Part shown: piece by piece, positions 53,309-62,232 of the stretch
Layout of the letters: each line of letters begins with the position of its first letter
Numbering within the stretch: position 1 is the first letter of the stretch
Origin: Bacillus sp. MRMR6
Lineage (GTDB): Bacteria > Bacillota > Bacilli > Bacillales > Cytobacillaceae
Assembly (NCBI RefSeq): GCF_001940785.1
Contig: NZ_MSLS01000002.1
Span: forward strand, 1-64,000
DNA length: 64,000 nucleotides
Reading direction: 5' to 3'
Position numbers and translations under genes: made by a program
Notes under the pieces: model-generated
Told to the model about the DNA's origin: nothing
The model's database searches: none
What the model saw: only the letters and a program-made list of their open reading frames with translations

Positions 53309-54424
53309 TTATACTTCATTTCCCTTAATAAAGGTCCAGATGTCATGAAACACATGTGCACGATAAAGGGTGCTTATAATAACAAGTGTAACAGGCCCGA
53401 CAATTAACCCTAAGAAACCAATTAATTTAAAACCGACAAACAAGGCAATTAGGGTTGCTAATGGATCAAGTCCAATGTTGGAAGATAGAATCTTAGGCTC
53501 CATGATCTGCCTCTGTACAATGACTAGCAGGTAAAGGATACCCAAGCCAATGGCAAGACCAAGATTCCCGGTAATGATGCTATAGATAATCCAAGGTGCA
53601 AAAACTAAACCCGTTCCTAAATAGGGAATTACATCAACAATTCCGATGATGAGTGCAATCGTAATGGCGTAATCCACCCTAAGAATTAGTAATCCAATTA
53701 AAATAATGACTGTCGTAATACTAATAAGGGTTAATTGTGCTTTTAAAAATCCAAACAATGCCCTTTTTAAGTCAAAAAAGACTGTTCTGCTGCTGCTTTT
53801 AGCCTTTTCAGGTAAAATTTTATTGCTAAATCTTGATAATCTTTTCCAATCCTTACTAATAAAAAATGTGGCCAAAAGGGAGAAAATGATCACAGTTGCT
53901 GCTGTTGGGAACCATGATAAAATGACAGGAATGTTACCGAAAAGATTTTGAATGAATGTTCCAACCGTTGATCCAATCGTGTTGCCAATGTTTTGGATAT
54001 TTCCTATGATCGTGTCTTGTTGACCCGAATCAAGTTTATTAAATACACTTGTTAATTGATTATAAAGTGGGATAATCTGTGCTGTAATATAATCCTCGAT
54101 ATATTTGATTAATGTATCAAGATGCTGTGGAACAACTCTAGCCAAATAATTGGCGCCAGATACGATTTCAGCTACCAACAGTGTCAGTAAACCTGCAATA
54201 ATTGCAAATAGTAGGATTAGAGCGATGAAAACTGCTAGACCCCTGGGCATTCGAAGTTTTCTTTCAAAGATTTCTACAACCGGATTCATTAAAAACGCAA
54301 TAATTAGTCCGATTAGAAATGGGTAGGTTACCTTTGACAAATAATAAAGAGATATTGACGCGAGGATGACAATCCCAATTACAAGAATAAACCGTATCGT
54401 CTGATTTATGTACTTTTTATTCAA
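53309..54424 (-). CDS. ytvI: AI-2E-family transporter YtvI (sporulation membrane protein)
   Basis: A 371-aa polytopic protein of the PerM/AI-2E transporter family, with about seven to eight membrane segments. The pattern is two N-terminal helices, a large amphipathic region, then VDVIPYLGTGLVFAPWIIYS and a long hydrophobic C-terminus. NCBI-type annotation calls this group sporulation integral membrane protein YtvI. I chose the TTG at 54424, seven bases after AAAGGGGG, which gives the B. subtilis length; an ATG at 54430 or TTG at 54427 is possible. Substrate unknown. Confidence 0.88.
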   Translation of the reverse strand: MNKKYINQTIRFILVIGIVILASISLYYLSKVTYPFLIGLIIAFLMNPVVEIFERKLRMPRGLAVFIALILLFAIIAGLLTLLVAEIVSGANYLARVVPQHLDTLIKYIEDYITAQIIPLYNQLTSVFNKLDSGQQDTIIGNIQNIGNTIGSTVGTFIQNLFGNIPVILSWFPTAATVIIFSLLATFFISKDWKRLSRFSNKILPEKAKSSSRTVFFDLKRALFGFLKAQLTLISITTVIILIGLLILRVDYAITIALIIGIVDVIPYLGTGLVFAPWIIYSIITGNLGLAIGLGILYLLVIVQRQIMEPKILSSNIGLDPLATLIALFVGFKLIGFLGLIVGPVTLVIISTLYRAHVFHDIWTFIKGNEV

Positions 54425-54618
54425 CAACATGCCCCCTTTCAACAACTAAACCATATAGAATTAGTTTAACATTTTTGGGCTAATTGGACAGTATTAAAAC
54501 CTTAAAAACACTGATAAGAAAATAGAAACGGAATTCGGATCGTTCATAGCCATTATTGTATTCCTTTAATGTGGTACAGGGCAATTATGGTAGTATAGTG
54601 AAAAAAGGATGGATCAAT

Positions 54619-55083
54619 TTGATATTTAGTGAATCATTATTATTCCTGCTGCTTCTACTGGTAATCGGAATTATTGCAAAAAACAATTCCTTATTAATTG
54701 CAATTGCGGTGTTGTTAATATTGAAAGTAGCAGGATTAGAAACGAAATCCTTTTCATTTTTACAGACAAAAGGAATCAATTGGGGGGTGACGATCATAAC
54801 CATTGCAGTTCTAGTCCCGATCGCCAGTGGCGAAATTGGATTTAAAGACCTGTCAAGTGCATTTAAATCCCCTATGGCTTGGGTTGCACTGATATCTGGC
54901 ATGGTTGTTGCCTTATTAGCAAAGGGCGGAGTATCCTTGCTTTCTGATGACCCGCAAATCACTACTGCCCTTGTATTAGGCACGATCTTGTCAGTTTCAA
55001 TTTTTAAAGGTGTTGCAGTGGGTCCATTAATCGGTGCCGGGATTGCCTATACAGCAATGAAAATAATTGAATTTTTCCGCTAG
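54619..55083 (+). CDS. ytwI: DUF441 membrane protein YtwI
   Basis: A 154-aa protein with about four membrane segments: LLFLLLLLVIGIIAKNNSLL at the start, then GINWGVTIITIAVLVPIASG and GVAVGPLIGAGIAYTAMKII near the end, typical of DUF441. The function is unknown. I chose the TTG at 54619 behind AAAAGGATGG; the frame is open upstream from 54556 without a good site. Its place before citZ matches B. subtilis ytwI. Confidence 0.88.
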   Translation: MIFSESLLFLLLLLVIGIIAKNNSLLIAIAVLLILKVAGLETKSFSFLQTKGINWGVTIITIAVLVPIASGEIGFKDLSSAFKSPMAWVALISGMVVALLAKGGVSLLSDDPQITTALVLGTILSVSIFKGVAVGPLIGAGIAYTAMKIIEFFR

Positions 55084-55129
55084 ATATTTTGTGAAATAAT
55101 ATTTTTTTACACTTTTCGGGCGCTTTTCG

Positions 55130-55158
55130 TTCACAAAAATCTGATAATTGTTTATAAT
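55130..55158 (+). promoter_or_regulatory. Sigma-A promoter of citZ
   Basis: TTCACA (55130-55135) and TATAAT (55153-55158) with 17 bases between. The predicted start, about 55165, coincides with a cre-like site, and a leader of about 280 bases would precede citZ. Confidence 0.65.
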
Positions 55159-55164
55159 AGGACT

Positions 55165-55178
55165 TGAAAGCGCATCCT
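55165..55178 (+). promoter_or_regulatory. Candidate cre operator at the citZ promoter
   Basis: TGAAAGCGCATCCT matches cre at 11 of 14 positions, including the TGAAAGCG half and invariant CG. It lies right at the predicted transcription start, a repressing position. CcpA repression of citZ is established in B. subtilis. Confidence 0.5.
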
Positions 55179-55226
55179 TTTTTACATAAGTCTCATGATT
55201 ATGGTAGATTATTTGTAAAATAACGT

Positions 55227-55241
55227 TTATCTTTAAGATAA
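55227..55241. promoter_or_regulatory. Palindrome TTATC-N5-GATAA in the citZ leader
   Basis: TTATCTTTAAGATAA is a near-perfect inverted repeat 200 bases before citZ. B. subtilis citZ is also controlled by CcpC, whose sites have ATAA/TTAT half-sites. The spacing here does not fit what I recall, so the assignment is open. The rest of the 55242-55435 leader shows nothing recognised. Confidence 0.3.
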
Positions 55242-55446
55242 CATCGTGCTTTTGTTATTCTAGAGCCGAGCAAGCGCTCAATTGTTAGAAGATGCGCTCA
55301 TTATTAGTTCTTTGGCAATGGGGATATTTTTCACATAAGGGATACCATTGTTTTACCTAAGCTGGGGATCCATGCAGCTCCAGTTGTTATTATACGTTTT
55401 TTTACAGATGGATAATGGGGAATATTAAAAAAAGGAGAGATTTTCT

Positions 55447-56568
55447 ATGACAGTTACAAGAGGTCTTGAAGGGATTGTGGCAACAACTTCCTCCATCAGC
55501 TCAATTATTGATGACACCTTAACGTATGTTGGTTTTGATATCGATGATTTAGCTGATAATGCTAGTTTTGAAGAAGTGATTTATTTACTTTGGCACCGCA
55601 AATTGCCTACAGAGCCGGAATTGGCTGAATTGAAGAAACAGCTAACCGAAAATGCTGCTCTTCCACAAGAAGTTATTAACCACTTTAAAATGTATCCAAT
55701 TCAAAAAGTCCACCCAATGGCAGCACTTCGTTCAGCAGTTTCATTATTAGGCTTATACGATGAAGAAGCAGATGATATGAATGAAGAAGCTAACTACCGT
55801 AAAGCAATTCGTCTTCAAGCAAAAATGCCTGCAATTGTAACAACTTTTGCACGAGTTAGAAAAGGACTTGAACCAATTGCTCCTAGGCAGGATCTAAGTT
55901 TTGCCGCGAATTTCCTTTACATGTTAACTGGAAATGAACCAGAACAGATTGCGGTCGACGCAATGGACAAAGCACTTGTTTTACATGCTGATCATGAATT
56001 AAATGCATCAACCTTTACAGCTCGCGTTTGCGTGGCAACCTTATCTGATGTCTATTCGGGCGTTACCTCTGCTATCGGTGCACTTAAAGGACCACTTCAT
56101 GGCGGTGCAAACGAAGCGGTTATGAAAATGCTTACTGAAATCGGCAATCTTGAAAATGTAGAGCCATATGTTCGTGGTAAGCTTGAGAAGAAGGAAAAGA
56201 TCATGGGGTTTGGTCACAGGGTATACCGCTTAGGTGATCCGCGTGCAAAGCACTTGAGAGCAATGTCAAAGAAATTAACAGAGCTAACAGGTGAGCCTCA
56301 TTGGTTTGAAATGTCTGAGAAAATTGAGAGCATTGTAACAGGCGAGAAGAAGCTTCCGCCAAATGTGGATTTTTATTCAGCATCAATGTACCATAGTCTA
56401 GGTATTGACCATGATTTGTTTACACCGATTTTCGCAGTTAGCCGAGTTTCAGGCTGGCTTGCACATATTCTAGAACAATATGAAAACAACCGCTTGATTC
56501 GACCGCGTGCAGAATATACAGGTCCTGGTATGCAGACCTATGTACCAATCGGTCAAAGAGGGGTATAA
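55447..56568 (+). CDS. citZ: Citrate synthase
   Basis: Condenses acetyl-CoA and oxaloacetate at the entry of the citric acid cycle. The 373-aa protein has the catalytic histidines in KGPLHGGANEAVMKML and GFGHRVYRLGDPRA, and the Asp region further on (PNVDFYSASMYHSLGID). AAAAGGAGAGATTTTCT precedes the ATG. It is the first gene of citZ-icd-mdh, an order conserved with B. subtilis. A long hairpin separates it from icd. Confidence 0.97.
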   Translation: MTVTRGLEGIVATTSSISSIIDDTLTYVGFDIDDLADNASFEEVIYLLWHRKLPTEPELAELKKQLTENAALPQEVINHFKMYPIQKVHPMAALRSAVSLLGLYDEEADDMNEEANYRKAIRLQAKMPAIVTTFARVRKGLEPIAPRQDLSFAANFLYMLTGNEPEQIAVDAMDKALVLHADHELNASTFTARVCVATLSDVYSGVTSAIGALKGPLHGGANEAVMKMLTEIGNLENVEPYVRGKLEKKEKIMGFGHRVYRLGDPRAKHLRAMSKKLTELTGEPHWFEMSEKIESIVTGEKKLPPNVDFYSASMYHSLGIDHDLFTPIFAVSRVSGWLAHILEQYENNRLIRPRAEYTGPGMQTYVPIGQRGV

Positions 56569-56602
56569 TCATTTTACTTTTTAATGAAAAATTGTTCTAA
56601 TT

Positions 56603-56656
56603 AGATTGTATGAAAAGGTTAGGGTTTTCAAATACACTAACCTTGGTATACAATCT
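56603..56656. other. Long interrupted hairpin between citZ and icd
   Basis: AGATTGTAT pairs with ATACAATCT, and AAGGTTAG with CTAACCTT, with a 3x3 internal loop (GAA/GGT) and a 14-base apical loop: 17 base pairs in total. No T run follows, so it is not an obvious terminator. It may be an mRNA processing or stability element that sets the citZ to icd ratio. Confidence 0.55.
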
Positions 56657-56722
56657 TTAATAATGGACTGCGTTAAAGCGTAGTCGATTGCTTCATACAT
56701 AACGAGGAGGGAGAATACAACT

Positions 56723-57991
56723 ATGCAAGGCGAAAAAATCACGGTTTCAAACGGAGTATTAAATGTTCCTAACAATCCAGTTATCCCATTTATCGAGGGT
56801 GACGGAATTGGTCCTGATATCTGGGCAACTTCTGAGAGAGTACTAAATGCAGCTGTTGAAAAGGCTTATAAAGGTGAGCGCAAGTTAGTATGGAAGGAAG
56901 TTCTTGCTGGAGAAAAGGCTTTTAATCAAACTGGTGAATGGCTTCCAAAGGAAACTCTAGATGTAATCAACGAATATTTGATTGCAATCAAAGGTCCATT
57001 AACTACACCAATCGGCGGAGGAATTCGTTCTTTGAACGTAGCATTACGCCAAGAGTTAGACTTATTCGTTTGCTTACGTCCGGTAAGATGGTTCGAAGGG
57101 GTACCATCACCTGTTAAGCGTCCACAAGATACTGATATGGTTATTTTCCGTGAAAATACTGAAGATATTTATGCAGGTATTGAATATAAACAAGGCTCAG
57201 AAGATGTTAAGAAATTAATTAATTTCTTACAAACTGAAATGGGCGTAAACAAAATCAGATTCCCTGAAACATCAGGTATTGGTATTAAGCCTGTTTCTGA
57301 AGAAGGTACTAGTCGTTTAGTGCGCGCAGCTATTAATTATGCGATCAAAGAAGGGCGTAAGTCACTAACTCTAGTACACAAAGGTAACATTATGAAGTAT
57401 ACAGAAGGCGCGTTCAAAAACTGGGGCTATGAGCTGGCTGAAAAGGAATTCGGCGATCAAGTATTTACATGGGCTCAGTATGACCGCATCAAAGATAGTC
57501 TTGGTTCAGAAGCTGCAAACAAAGCACAGGCTGATGCAGAAGCTGCAGGCAAAATCATCGTTAAAGATGCAATTGCTGATATCTTCTTACAACAAATCCT
57601 AACACGTCCACGTGAGTTCGATGTTGTTGCAACAATGAACTTAAACGGTGACTATATTTCTGATGCACTTGCTGCACAAGTAGGTGGAATTGGTATTGCT
57701 CCAGGAGCGAACATCAACTATGAAACTGGGCATGCTATTTTCGAAGCAACACATGGAACGGCACCAAAATATGCAGGTCTTGATAAAGTAAACCCTTCAT
57801 CAGTTATTTTATCAGGTGTATTATTGCTTGAGCACTTAGGCTGGAATGAAGCAGCAGACATGATTATTAAATCAGTTGAAAAAACAATCGCTTCTAAAGT
57901 GGTAACATATGACTTTGCCCGCTTAATGGAAGGTGCTACAGAAGTAAAGACCTCTGAATTTGGTGACGAATTAATCAAAAATATGGAGTAA
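56723..57991 (+). CDS. icd: Isocitrate dehydrogenase (NADP)
   Basis: Oxidative decarboxylation of isocitrate to 2-oxoglutarate with NADPH formation. The 422-aa protein has the substrate-loop motif [19 protein letters not shown], then NEDIYAGIE-type [15 protein letters not shown], and the C-terminal [20 protein letters not shown] and [30 protein letters not shown] precedes the ATG. It is the second gene of citZ-icd-mdh. B. subtilis calls it icd or citC. Confidence 0.98.
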   Translation: MQGEKITVSNGVLNVPNNPVIPFIEGDGIGPDIWATSERVLNAAVEKAYKGERKLVWKEVLAGEKAFNQTGEWLPKETLDVINEYLIAIKGPLTTPIGGGIRSLNVALRQELDLFVCLRPVRWFEGVPSPVKRPQDTDMVIFRENTEDIYAGIEYKQGSEDVKKLINFLQTEMGVNKIRFPETSGIGIKPVSEEGTSRLVRAAINYAIKEGRKSLTLVHKGNIMKYTEGAFKNWGYELAEKEFGDQVFTWAQYDRIKDSLGSEAANKAQADAEAAGKIIVKDAIADIFLQQILTRPREFDVVATMNLNGDYISDALAAQVGGIGIAPGANINYETGHAIFEATHGTAPKYAGLDKVNPSSVILSGVLLLEHLGWNEAADMIIKSVEKTIASKVVTYDFARLMEGATEVKTSEFGDELIKNME

Positions 57992-58002
57992 GACAAGCAG
58001 TG

Positions 58003-58041
58003 CCCATTAGTCGTTGGCGCCGGAGCTAGACAATTCTCGAG
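58003..58041. repeat. Short inverted fragment of the GAATTGTCCAGCTCC repeat
   Basis: The minus strand reads GAGAATTGTCTAGCTCCGGC from 58040, which matches the opening of the repeat at 12055 with one substitution and then an AGCTCC(A/G)GCGCC core like 1730. Confidence 0.6.
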
Positions 58042-58050
58042 AGTAAAAGG

Positions 58051-58076
58051 TAAGGGCTGTTTTCGGGTAGCCCTTA
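58051..58076 (+). terminator. Hairpin between icd and mdh
   Basis: TAAGGGCT pairs with AGCCCTTA around GTTTTCGGGT; there is no T run, so it may only attenuate or mark an mRNA end. Confidence 0.45.
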
Positions 58077-58107
58077 TGATTAATTTACATAAAGGGGAGA
58101 AAAGATA

Positions 58108-59046
58108 ATGTCATTACAACGTAAAAAGATTTCGGTAATTGGCGGAGGTTTTACTGGAGCTACAACTGCATTCCTGCTTGCACAAAAAGAATTAGGCGAT
58201 GTCGTTCTAGTTGATATTCCACAAATGGAAAACCCTACGAAGGGCAAAGCACTAGATATGCTTGAAGCTAGTCCTGTCCAAGGATTTGATGCAAATATTA
58301 CTGGCACTTCCAACTATGAAGATACTCGTGATTCTGATATCGTTGTGATCACTGCTGGGATCGCTCGTAAACCAGGAATGAGCCGTGATGATTTAGTTCA
58401 AACAAATCAAAAGGTTATGAAGAGTGTAACAGAGCAGATTGTTAAATATTCTCCAAATTGTACTATTCTAGTTTTAACCAACCCAGTTGATGCGATGACA
58501 TATACTGTATTTAAAGCTTCTGGATTCCCTAAAAATCGTGTAATTGGTCAGTCTGGCGTCCTTGACACGGCTCGCTTCCGTACATTTGTTGCCCAAGAAT
58601 TAAATCTTTCAGTGAAAGATATTACTGGATTTGTTCTTGGCGGACATGGTGACGATATGGTTCCGCTTGTTCGTTACTCTTATGCTGGTGGTATTCCACT
58701 AGAAACATTAATAGCTAAAGATCGATTAGAAGCAATCGTTGAACGCACTAGAAAAGGCGGCGGTGAGATCGTTAACCTTCTAGGAAACGGGAGTGCCTAT
58801 TATGCTCCTGCAGCAGCACTTGTTGAAATGTGTGAAGCAATTCTAAAAGATCAGCGCCGTGTACTCCCGTCCATTACGTACCTTGAAGGTGAATTTGGCT
58901 ACGATGGTATTTATCTTGGAGTACCAACCATCCTTGGTGCAAATGGAATCGAAAAAGTAATCGAACTTGAATTAACTATAGAAGAAAAAGCAGCATTAGA
59001 TAAGTCTGCTCAATCTGTACGTAGTGTAATGGAAGTTCTAGTTTAA
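58108..59046 (+). CDS. mdh: Malate dehydrogenase
   Basis: NAD-dependent malate to oxaloacetate. It is a lactate-dehydrogenase-like malate dehydrogenase of 312 aa. The nucleotide site is [20 protein letters not shown] with Asp in VLVDIPQ. The active-site His lies in [20 protein letters not shown], and substrate arginines in [29 protein letters not shown] precedes the ATG. It completes citZ-icd-mdh and ends at a terminator. Confidence 0.98.
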   Translation: MSLQRKKISVIGGGFTGATTAFLLAQKELGDVVLVDIPQMENPTKGKALDMLEASPVQGFDANITGTSNYEDTRDSDIVVITAGIARKPGMSRDDLVQTNQKVMKSVTEQIVKYSPNCTILVLTNPVDAMTYTVFKASGFPKNRVIGQSGVLDTARFRTFVAQELNLSVKDITGFVLGGHGDDMVPLVRYSYAGGIPLETLIAKDRLEAIVERTRKGGGEIVNLLGNGSAYYAPAAALVEMCEAILKDQRRVLPSITYLEGEFGYDGIYLGVPTILGANGIEKVIELELTIEEKAALDKSAQSVRSVMEVLV

Positions 59047-59061
59047 TCATTTTTGTTGAAA

Positions 59062-59086
59062 CTCGGGGTGTAGAGCCCCGATTTTC
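59062..59086 (+). terminator. Terminator of mdh
   Basis: CTCGGGGT pairs with AGCCCCGA, followed by TTTT. Confidence 0.8.
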
Positions 59087-59098
59087 TTTAAATAGTAA

Positions 59099-59112
59099 TG
59101 TAATCGCTTACA
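59099..59112 (+). promoter_or_regulatory. Perfect-consensus cre site before the MaoC gene
   Basis: TGTAATCGCTTACA matches TGWAANCGNTNWCA at all 14 positions and is nearly palindromic. It lies 18 bases before the ATG of the MaoC-fold gene and about 630 bases before phoP. CcpA repression of phoPR is known in B. subtilis. Confidence 0.75.
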
Positions 59113-59129
59113 AATGTGAGGTGAATCTT

Positions 59130-59609
59130 ATGCTGTTAGGAAAAAAGAGAAAGCTAGGCAGACAAATTAATGAAATTACTGTTGGTGAGAAGCTATCTTT
59201 AACGACTAAAGTAGAGGATAAGGATATTCTGTTGTATTTAGGATTAACCGATGACGCAAACCCTCTTTTTATTCAGCATGATTATGCATCCCAAACTCCA
59301 CTGAAAAAGCCAATTGTTCCGACCATCATGCTCACAGGAATGATTACATCGACAGTTTCAAAATATCTTCCTGGACCAGGAAGCCATATATTAAGTCATG
59401 AATTACAGTTTCTAAAGCCTGTCTATCATTATGGAACCGTCAATCTGCTATTACAAGTAACCGAAGTAAAGCCGGACACCCACACAATTACCATACAGGT
59501 CACTGGTACGAACGAACAAGACGAGGATGTAATCCAAGGAAAATTAAACGTCTGCCCCCCACACCGACTAGAAGGCATGGAAGGGAAAATACTAGATAAT
59601 TTTTACTAG
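59130..59609 (+). CDS. MaoC-like hotdog protein
   Basis: A 159-aa hotdog-fold protein like (R)-specific enoyl-CoA hydratases. The family signature D-x-N-P-x-H appears as DDANPLFIQHDYA, with Phe in place of the catalytic His. So hydratase activity is doubtful, and the protein may bind acyl-CoA or act otherwise. I chose the ATG at 59130 behind TGAGGTGAATCTT; a GTG nine bases earlier overlaps that site. It lies between mdh and phoP with its own terminator and a perfect cre site in front. Confidence 0.75.
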   Translation: MLLGKKRKLGRQINEITVGEKLSLTTKVEDKDILLYLGLTDDANPLFIQHDYASQTPLKKPIVPTIMLTGMITSTVSKYLPGPGSHILSHELQFLKPVYHYGTVNLLLQVTEVKPDTHTITIQVTGTNEQDEDVIQGKLNVCPPHRLEGMEGKILDNFY

Positions 59610-59613
59610 TATC

Positions 59614-59643
59614 AAAAAGGAATGTACTCACATTCCTTTTTTT
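59614..59643 (+). terminator. Terminator of the MaoC gene
   Basis: AAAAAGGAATG pairs with CATTCCTTTTT around TACTCA, followed by T run. Confidence 0.9.
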
Positions 59644-59663
59644 CGTGAAAACTAACTGGTGCA

Positions 59664-59692
59664 GGTTTGTTGCAGGTATTCTTTTTCGTTCT
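59664..59692 (+). promoter_or_regulatory. Probable promoter of phoPR
   Basis: TTGCAG (from 59669) is followed 16-18 bases later by overlapping TATATT/TATTAT hexamers. Several start points are possible; no clear direct repeats of the PhoP box (TTAACA type) were recognised. Confidence 0.4.
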
Positions 59693-59738
59693 ATATTATA
59701 ATGAAGAGGAAGTGTATTAAAGCCAGGAGGCGTTACGG

Positions 59739-60455
59739 ATGAAAAAAGTTCTTGTTGTGGATGACGAGCAGTCAATCCTTACATTATTAAAATATAACCT
59801 AGAACAAGCAGGTTTTGAGGTACTGACTGCAATGGACGGCTTAGAGGGAAAACAACTGGCAGAAACCATGCAGCCGGATATCATGATACTTGACCTTATG
59901 CTTCCTAAACTGGACGGGATGGAAGTATGCAAGCTGCTCAGACAACAAAAAATTATGACCCCCATCCTGATGCTGACAGCAAAGGACGATGAATTTGATA
60001 AAATCTTAGGCCTTGAGCTTGGGGCTGATGATTACATGATTAAGCCTTTTAGTCCAAGGGAAGTGATTGCACGTGTAAAAGCAATCCTTAGAAGAGTACA
60101 GATTCAATCTGACAATAGCTCAGATGGTCAGTTAGAAGAAAACCAACAAATTGGGATTGGGAGCTTAAAAATATTCCCTCATAAGTATGAAGCATTCTTT
60201 AATGAAATCCGCTTAGAGTTAACACTAAAAGAATATGAATTACTTCACTATCTGGCTCAGAATAAAAATCGTGTTTTAACCCGTGATCAACTGTTAAGCG
60301 CAGTTTGGAATTATGAGTTTGCCGGTGACACGAGGATTGTAGATGTACATATCTCACATTTAAGAGAAAAAATCGAGGAAGACACGAAGAAACCTATCTA
60401 TATAAAAACCGTCCGCGGTCTAGGCTATAAACTGGAGGAACCTAGCGGACAATGA
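59739..60455 (+). CDS. phoP: Phosphate response regulator PhoP
   Basis: OmpR-family response regulator of the phosphate-starvation regulon. The receiver domain has the acidic pocket VVDDE, phosphoacceptor D52 (MILDLMLPKLDG), Thr in MLTAKDD and Lys in MIKPFSPRE. The C-terminal winged helix includes LTLKEYELLHYLAQNKNRVL and VRGLGYKLE. The length is 238 aa. AGGAGGCGTTACGG precedes the ATG. It overlaps phoR by four bases. The phoPR-polA order is as in B. subtilis. Confidence 0.97.
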   Translation: MKKVLVVDDEQSILTLLKYNLEQAGFEVLTAMDGLEGKQLAETMQPDIMILDLMLPKLDGMEVCKLLRQQKIMTPILMLTAKDDEFDKILGLELGADDYMIKPFSPREVIARVKAILRRVQIQSDNSSDGQLEENQQIGIGSLKIFPHKYEAFFNEIRLELTLKEYELLHYLAQNKNRVLTRDQLLSAVWNYEFAGDTRIVDVHISHLREKIEEDTKKPIYIKTVRGLGYKLEEPSGQ

Positions 60456-62212
60456 GTAATTTCCGAACAAGACTTCTCATTGCCCTTATAACGTTAATTA
60501 TCACCATTTTGGTTGGATTGGGAATCTTACTTGGTCAGTTATTTAAAAGCTATTATTTAGAAACGTATAATGAGCGATTACAAAAAGAAATCAATTTATT
60601 AAGTATTTATATTGAGGATAACGGCGGGGTAAACAATGTTACCACTCAGGATATCAAAATATTTAGCAGAATGCTAAACGTCAGATTGGCGATTACAGAT
60701 ACAGAAGGAATGATTCTGCATGACAGCGGCTACGAGAGTCAATCCAATTTAAAGGGCTTAAAAGAAAATATCAAGGAAGTGATCATTGAAGGAACAAAAC
60801 AAGAAACAAAACTTGTTGAACAAGATGAATATGATTTGTACTATGCTTGGAGACCGATCTTACAGGATGGTGAAGAAGAGGGCTATTTATTTATCATAAC
60901 CAAAACGAATGAACTAAAAGAAGCCTATGGGCAAATTTGGTGGATTCTATCGATTAGTTTAGGAATAGCCTTGATTGCCTTTATATACCTAGGTATCAAG
61001 ATTACCTCAAGATACACGAAGCCAATTGAATCAGCAACAAACGCTGCGATCCAGCTTGCTAATGGAAATTACCGAGCAAGGTCCGTTTCGAATGGCATGA
61101 ATGAAACGAGTATGTTGAGTACCTCCATCAACACGCTAGCACAGAATCTTGAAGAAATGAAAAAAGCTCAGGAAATGCAGCAGGACAGGCTCACGGCTTT
61201 GATTGAGAATATGGAGGCAGGATTACTCTTAATCGATAGTAGAGGATACATAAATTTAGTTAACAAAGGCTATGTTGACATCTTCCAAGTAAAATCAGCT
61301 GATTATATGTATAAATTATATTATGAAATCATTGAGCATGAAGAAGTAAGTGATTTAATTGCAGAAGTGTTCCGTACTGAGCAGAAAGTCAGTAAACACC
61401 TGGTGCTGCCGTTAGCAATTGAGAGAAGATACTTTGTTGCGTATGGTATCCCAATTATTGGGATAAACAATGTATGGAAGGGTGTTTTACTCGTTTTCCA
61501 TGATATTACCGAGTTAAAAAAACTGGAGCAAATGAGAAAAGATTTTGTTGCCAATGTATCTCATGAATTAAAAACCCCTGTTACATCGATAAAAGGGTTT
61601 GCAGAAACACTTTTAGATGGGGCGATGAACAATAAAGAAACATTAGAAGCCTTCCTATCGATAATTAACAAAGAAAGTGACCGGCTTCAGTCCCTTATTC
61701 AGGATTTGCTCGATCTTTCAAAAATTGAACATCAAGAATTTAGACTCCATATCCAAAAGGTTAATTTGGTTGCCTTACTGAAGGATGTCAACACCATGCT
61801 TGATAAAAAGGCATATGCAAAAGAAATTAATCTCAGCCTAGAATGTCCTGTTGATGATTTATACATCCAGGGAGACTTTGATCGACTAAAGCAAATTTTT
61901 ATCAATTTAATAACGAATGCCATATTATATACTCCGGCAAAAGGGTATGTAAAGGTATCCATCATTGATCATGGGAAAAAAGTAGCTGTACATGTGATTG
62001 ATACCGGAGTCGGAATTGCTTCCAATGAAATACCAAGAATATTCGAGCGTTTTTACCGAGTCGACCGGGCGAGAAGCCGAGATTCAGGCGGGACGGGACT
62101 GGGCCTAGCCATTGTGAAACATTTAGTAGAAGCACATCATGGACATATCACAGTGAAAAGTAAAGTTGGTGAAGGCAGTGAATTTGTCATTGAACTTCAA
62201 AAGTATATGTAA
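60452..62212 (+). CDS. phoR: Phosphate sensor histidine kinase PhoR
   Basis: The 586-aa membrane kinase partner of PhoP. A first membrane helix (about 8-30), an extracytoplasmic domain, a second helix (about 163-185), HAMP (about 185-240), PAS (about 245-350), and HisKA with the phosphorylated H371 in FVANVSHELKTPVTSIKGFA. The HATPase domain follows, with DTGVGI and GGTGLGLAIVKHLVE. The ATG overlaps the phoP stop (ATGA), so the two are coupled. It is followed 21 bases later by polA. Confidence 0.97.
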   Translation: MSNFRTRLLIALITLIITILVGLGILLGQLFKSYYLETYNERLQKEINLLSIYIEDNGGVNNVTTQDIKIFSRMLNVRLAITDTEGMILHDSGYESQSNLKGLKENIKEVIIEGTKQETKLVEQDEYDLYYAWRPILQDGEEEGYLFIITKTNELKEAYGQIWWILSISLGIALIAFIYLGIKITSRYTKPIESATNAAIQLANGNYRARSVSNGMNETSMLSTSINTLAQNLEEMKKAQEMQQDRLTALIENMEAGLLLIDSRGYINLVNKGYVDIFQVKSADYMYKLYYEIIEHEEVSDLIAEVFRTEQKVSKHLVLPLAIERRYFVAYGIPIIGINNVWKGVLLVFHDITELKKLEQMRKDFVANVSHELKTPVTSIKGFAETLLDGAMNNKETLEAFLSIINKESDRLQSLIQDLLDLSKIEHQEFRLHIQKVNLVALLKDVNTMLDKKAYAKEINLSLECPVDDLYIQGDFDRLKQIFINLITNAILYTPAKGYVKVSIIDHGKKVAVHVIDTGVGIASNEIPRIFERFYRVDRARSRDSGGTGLGLAIVKHLVEAHHGHITVKSKVGEGSEFVIELQKYM

Positions 62213-62232
62213 TGCCTGGAAGGGGAAATTCG

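Noticed and set aside
55261-55310. Direct GCGCTCA repeats in the citZ leader as an operator
   Set aside because: Only two loose copies with irregular flanks; no known regulator motif fits.
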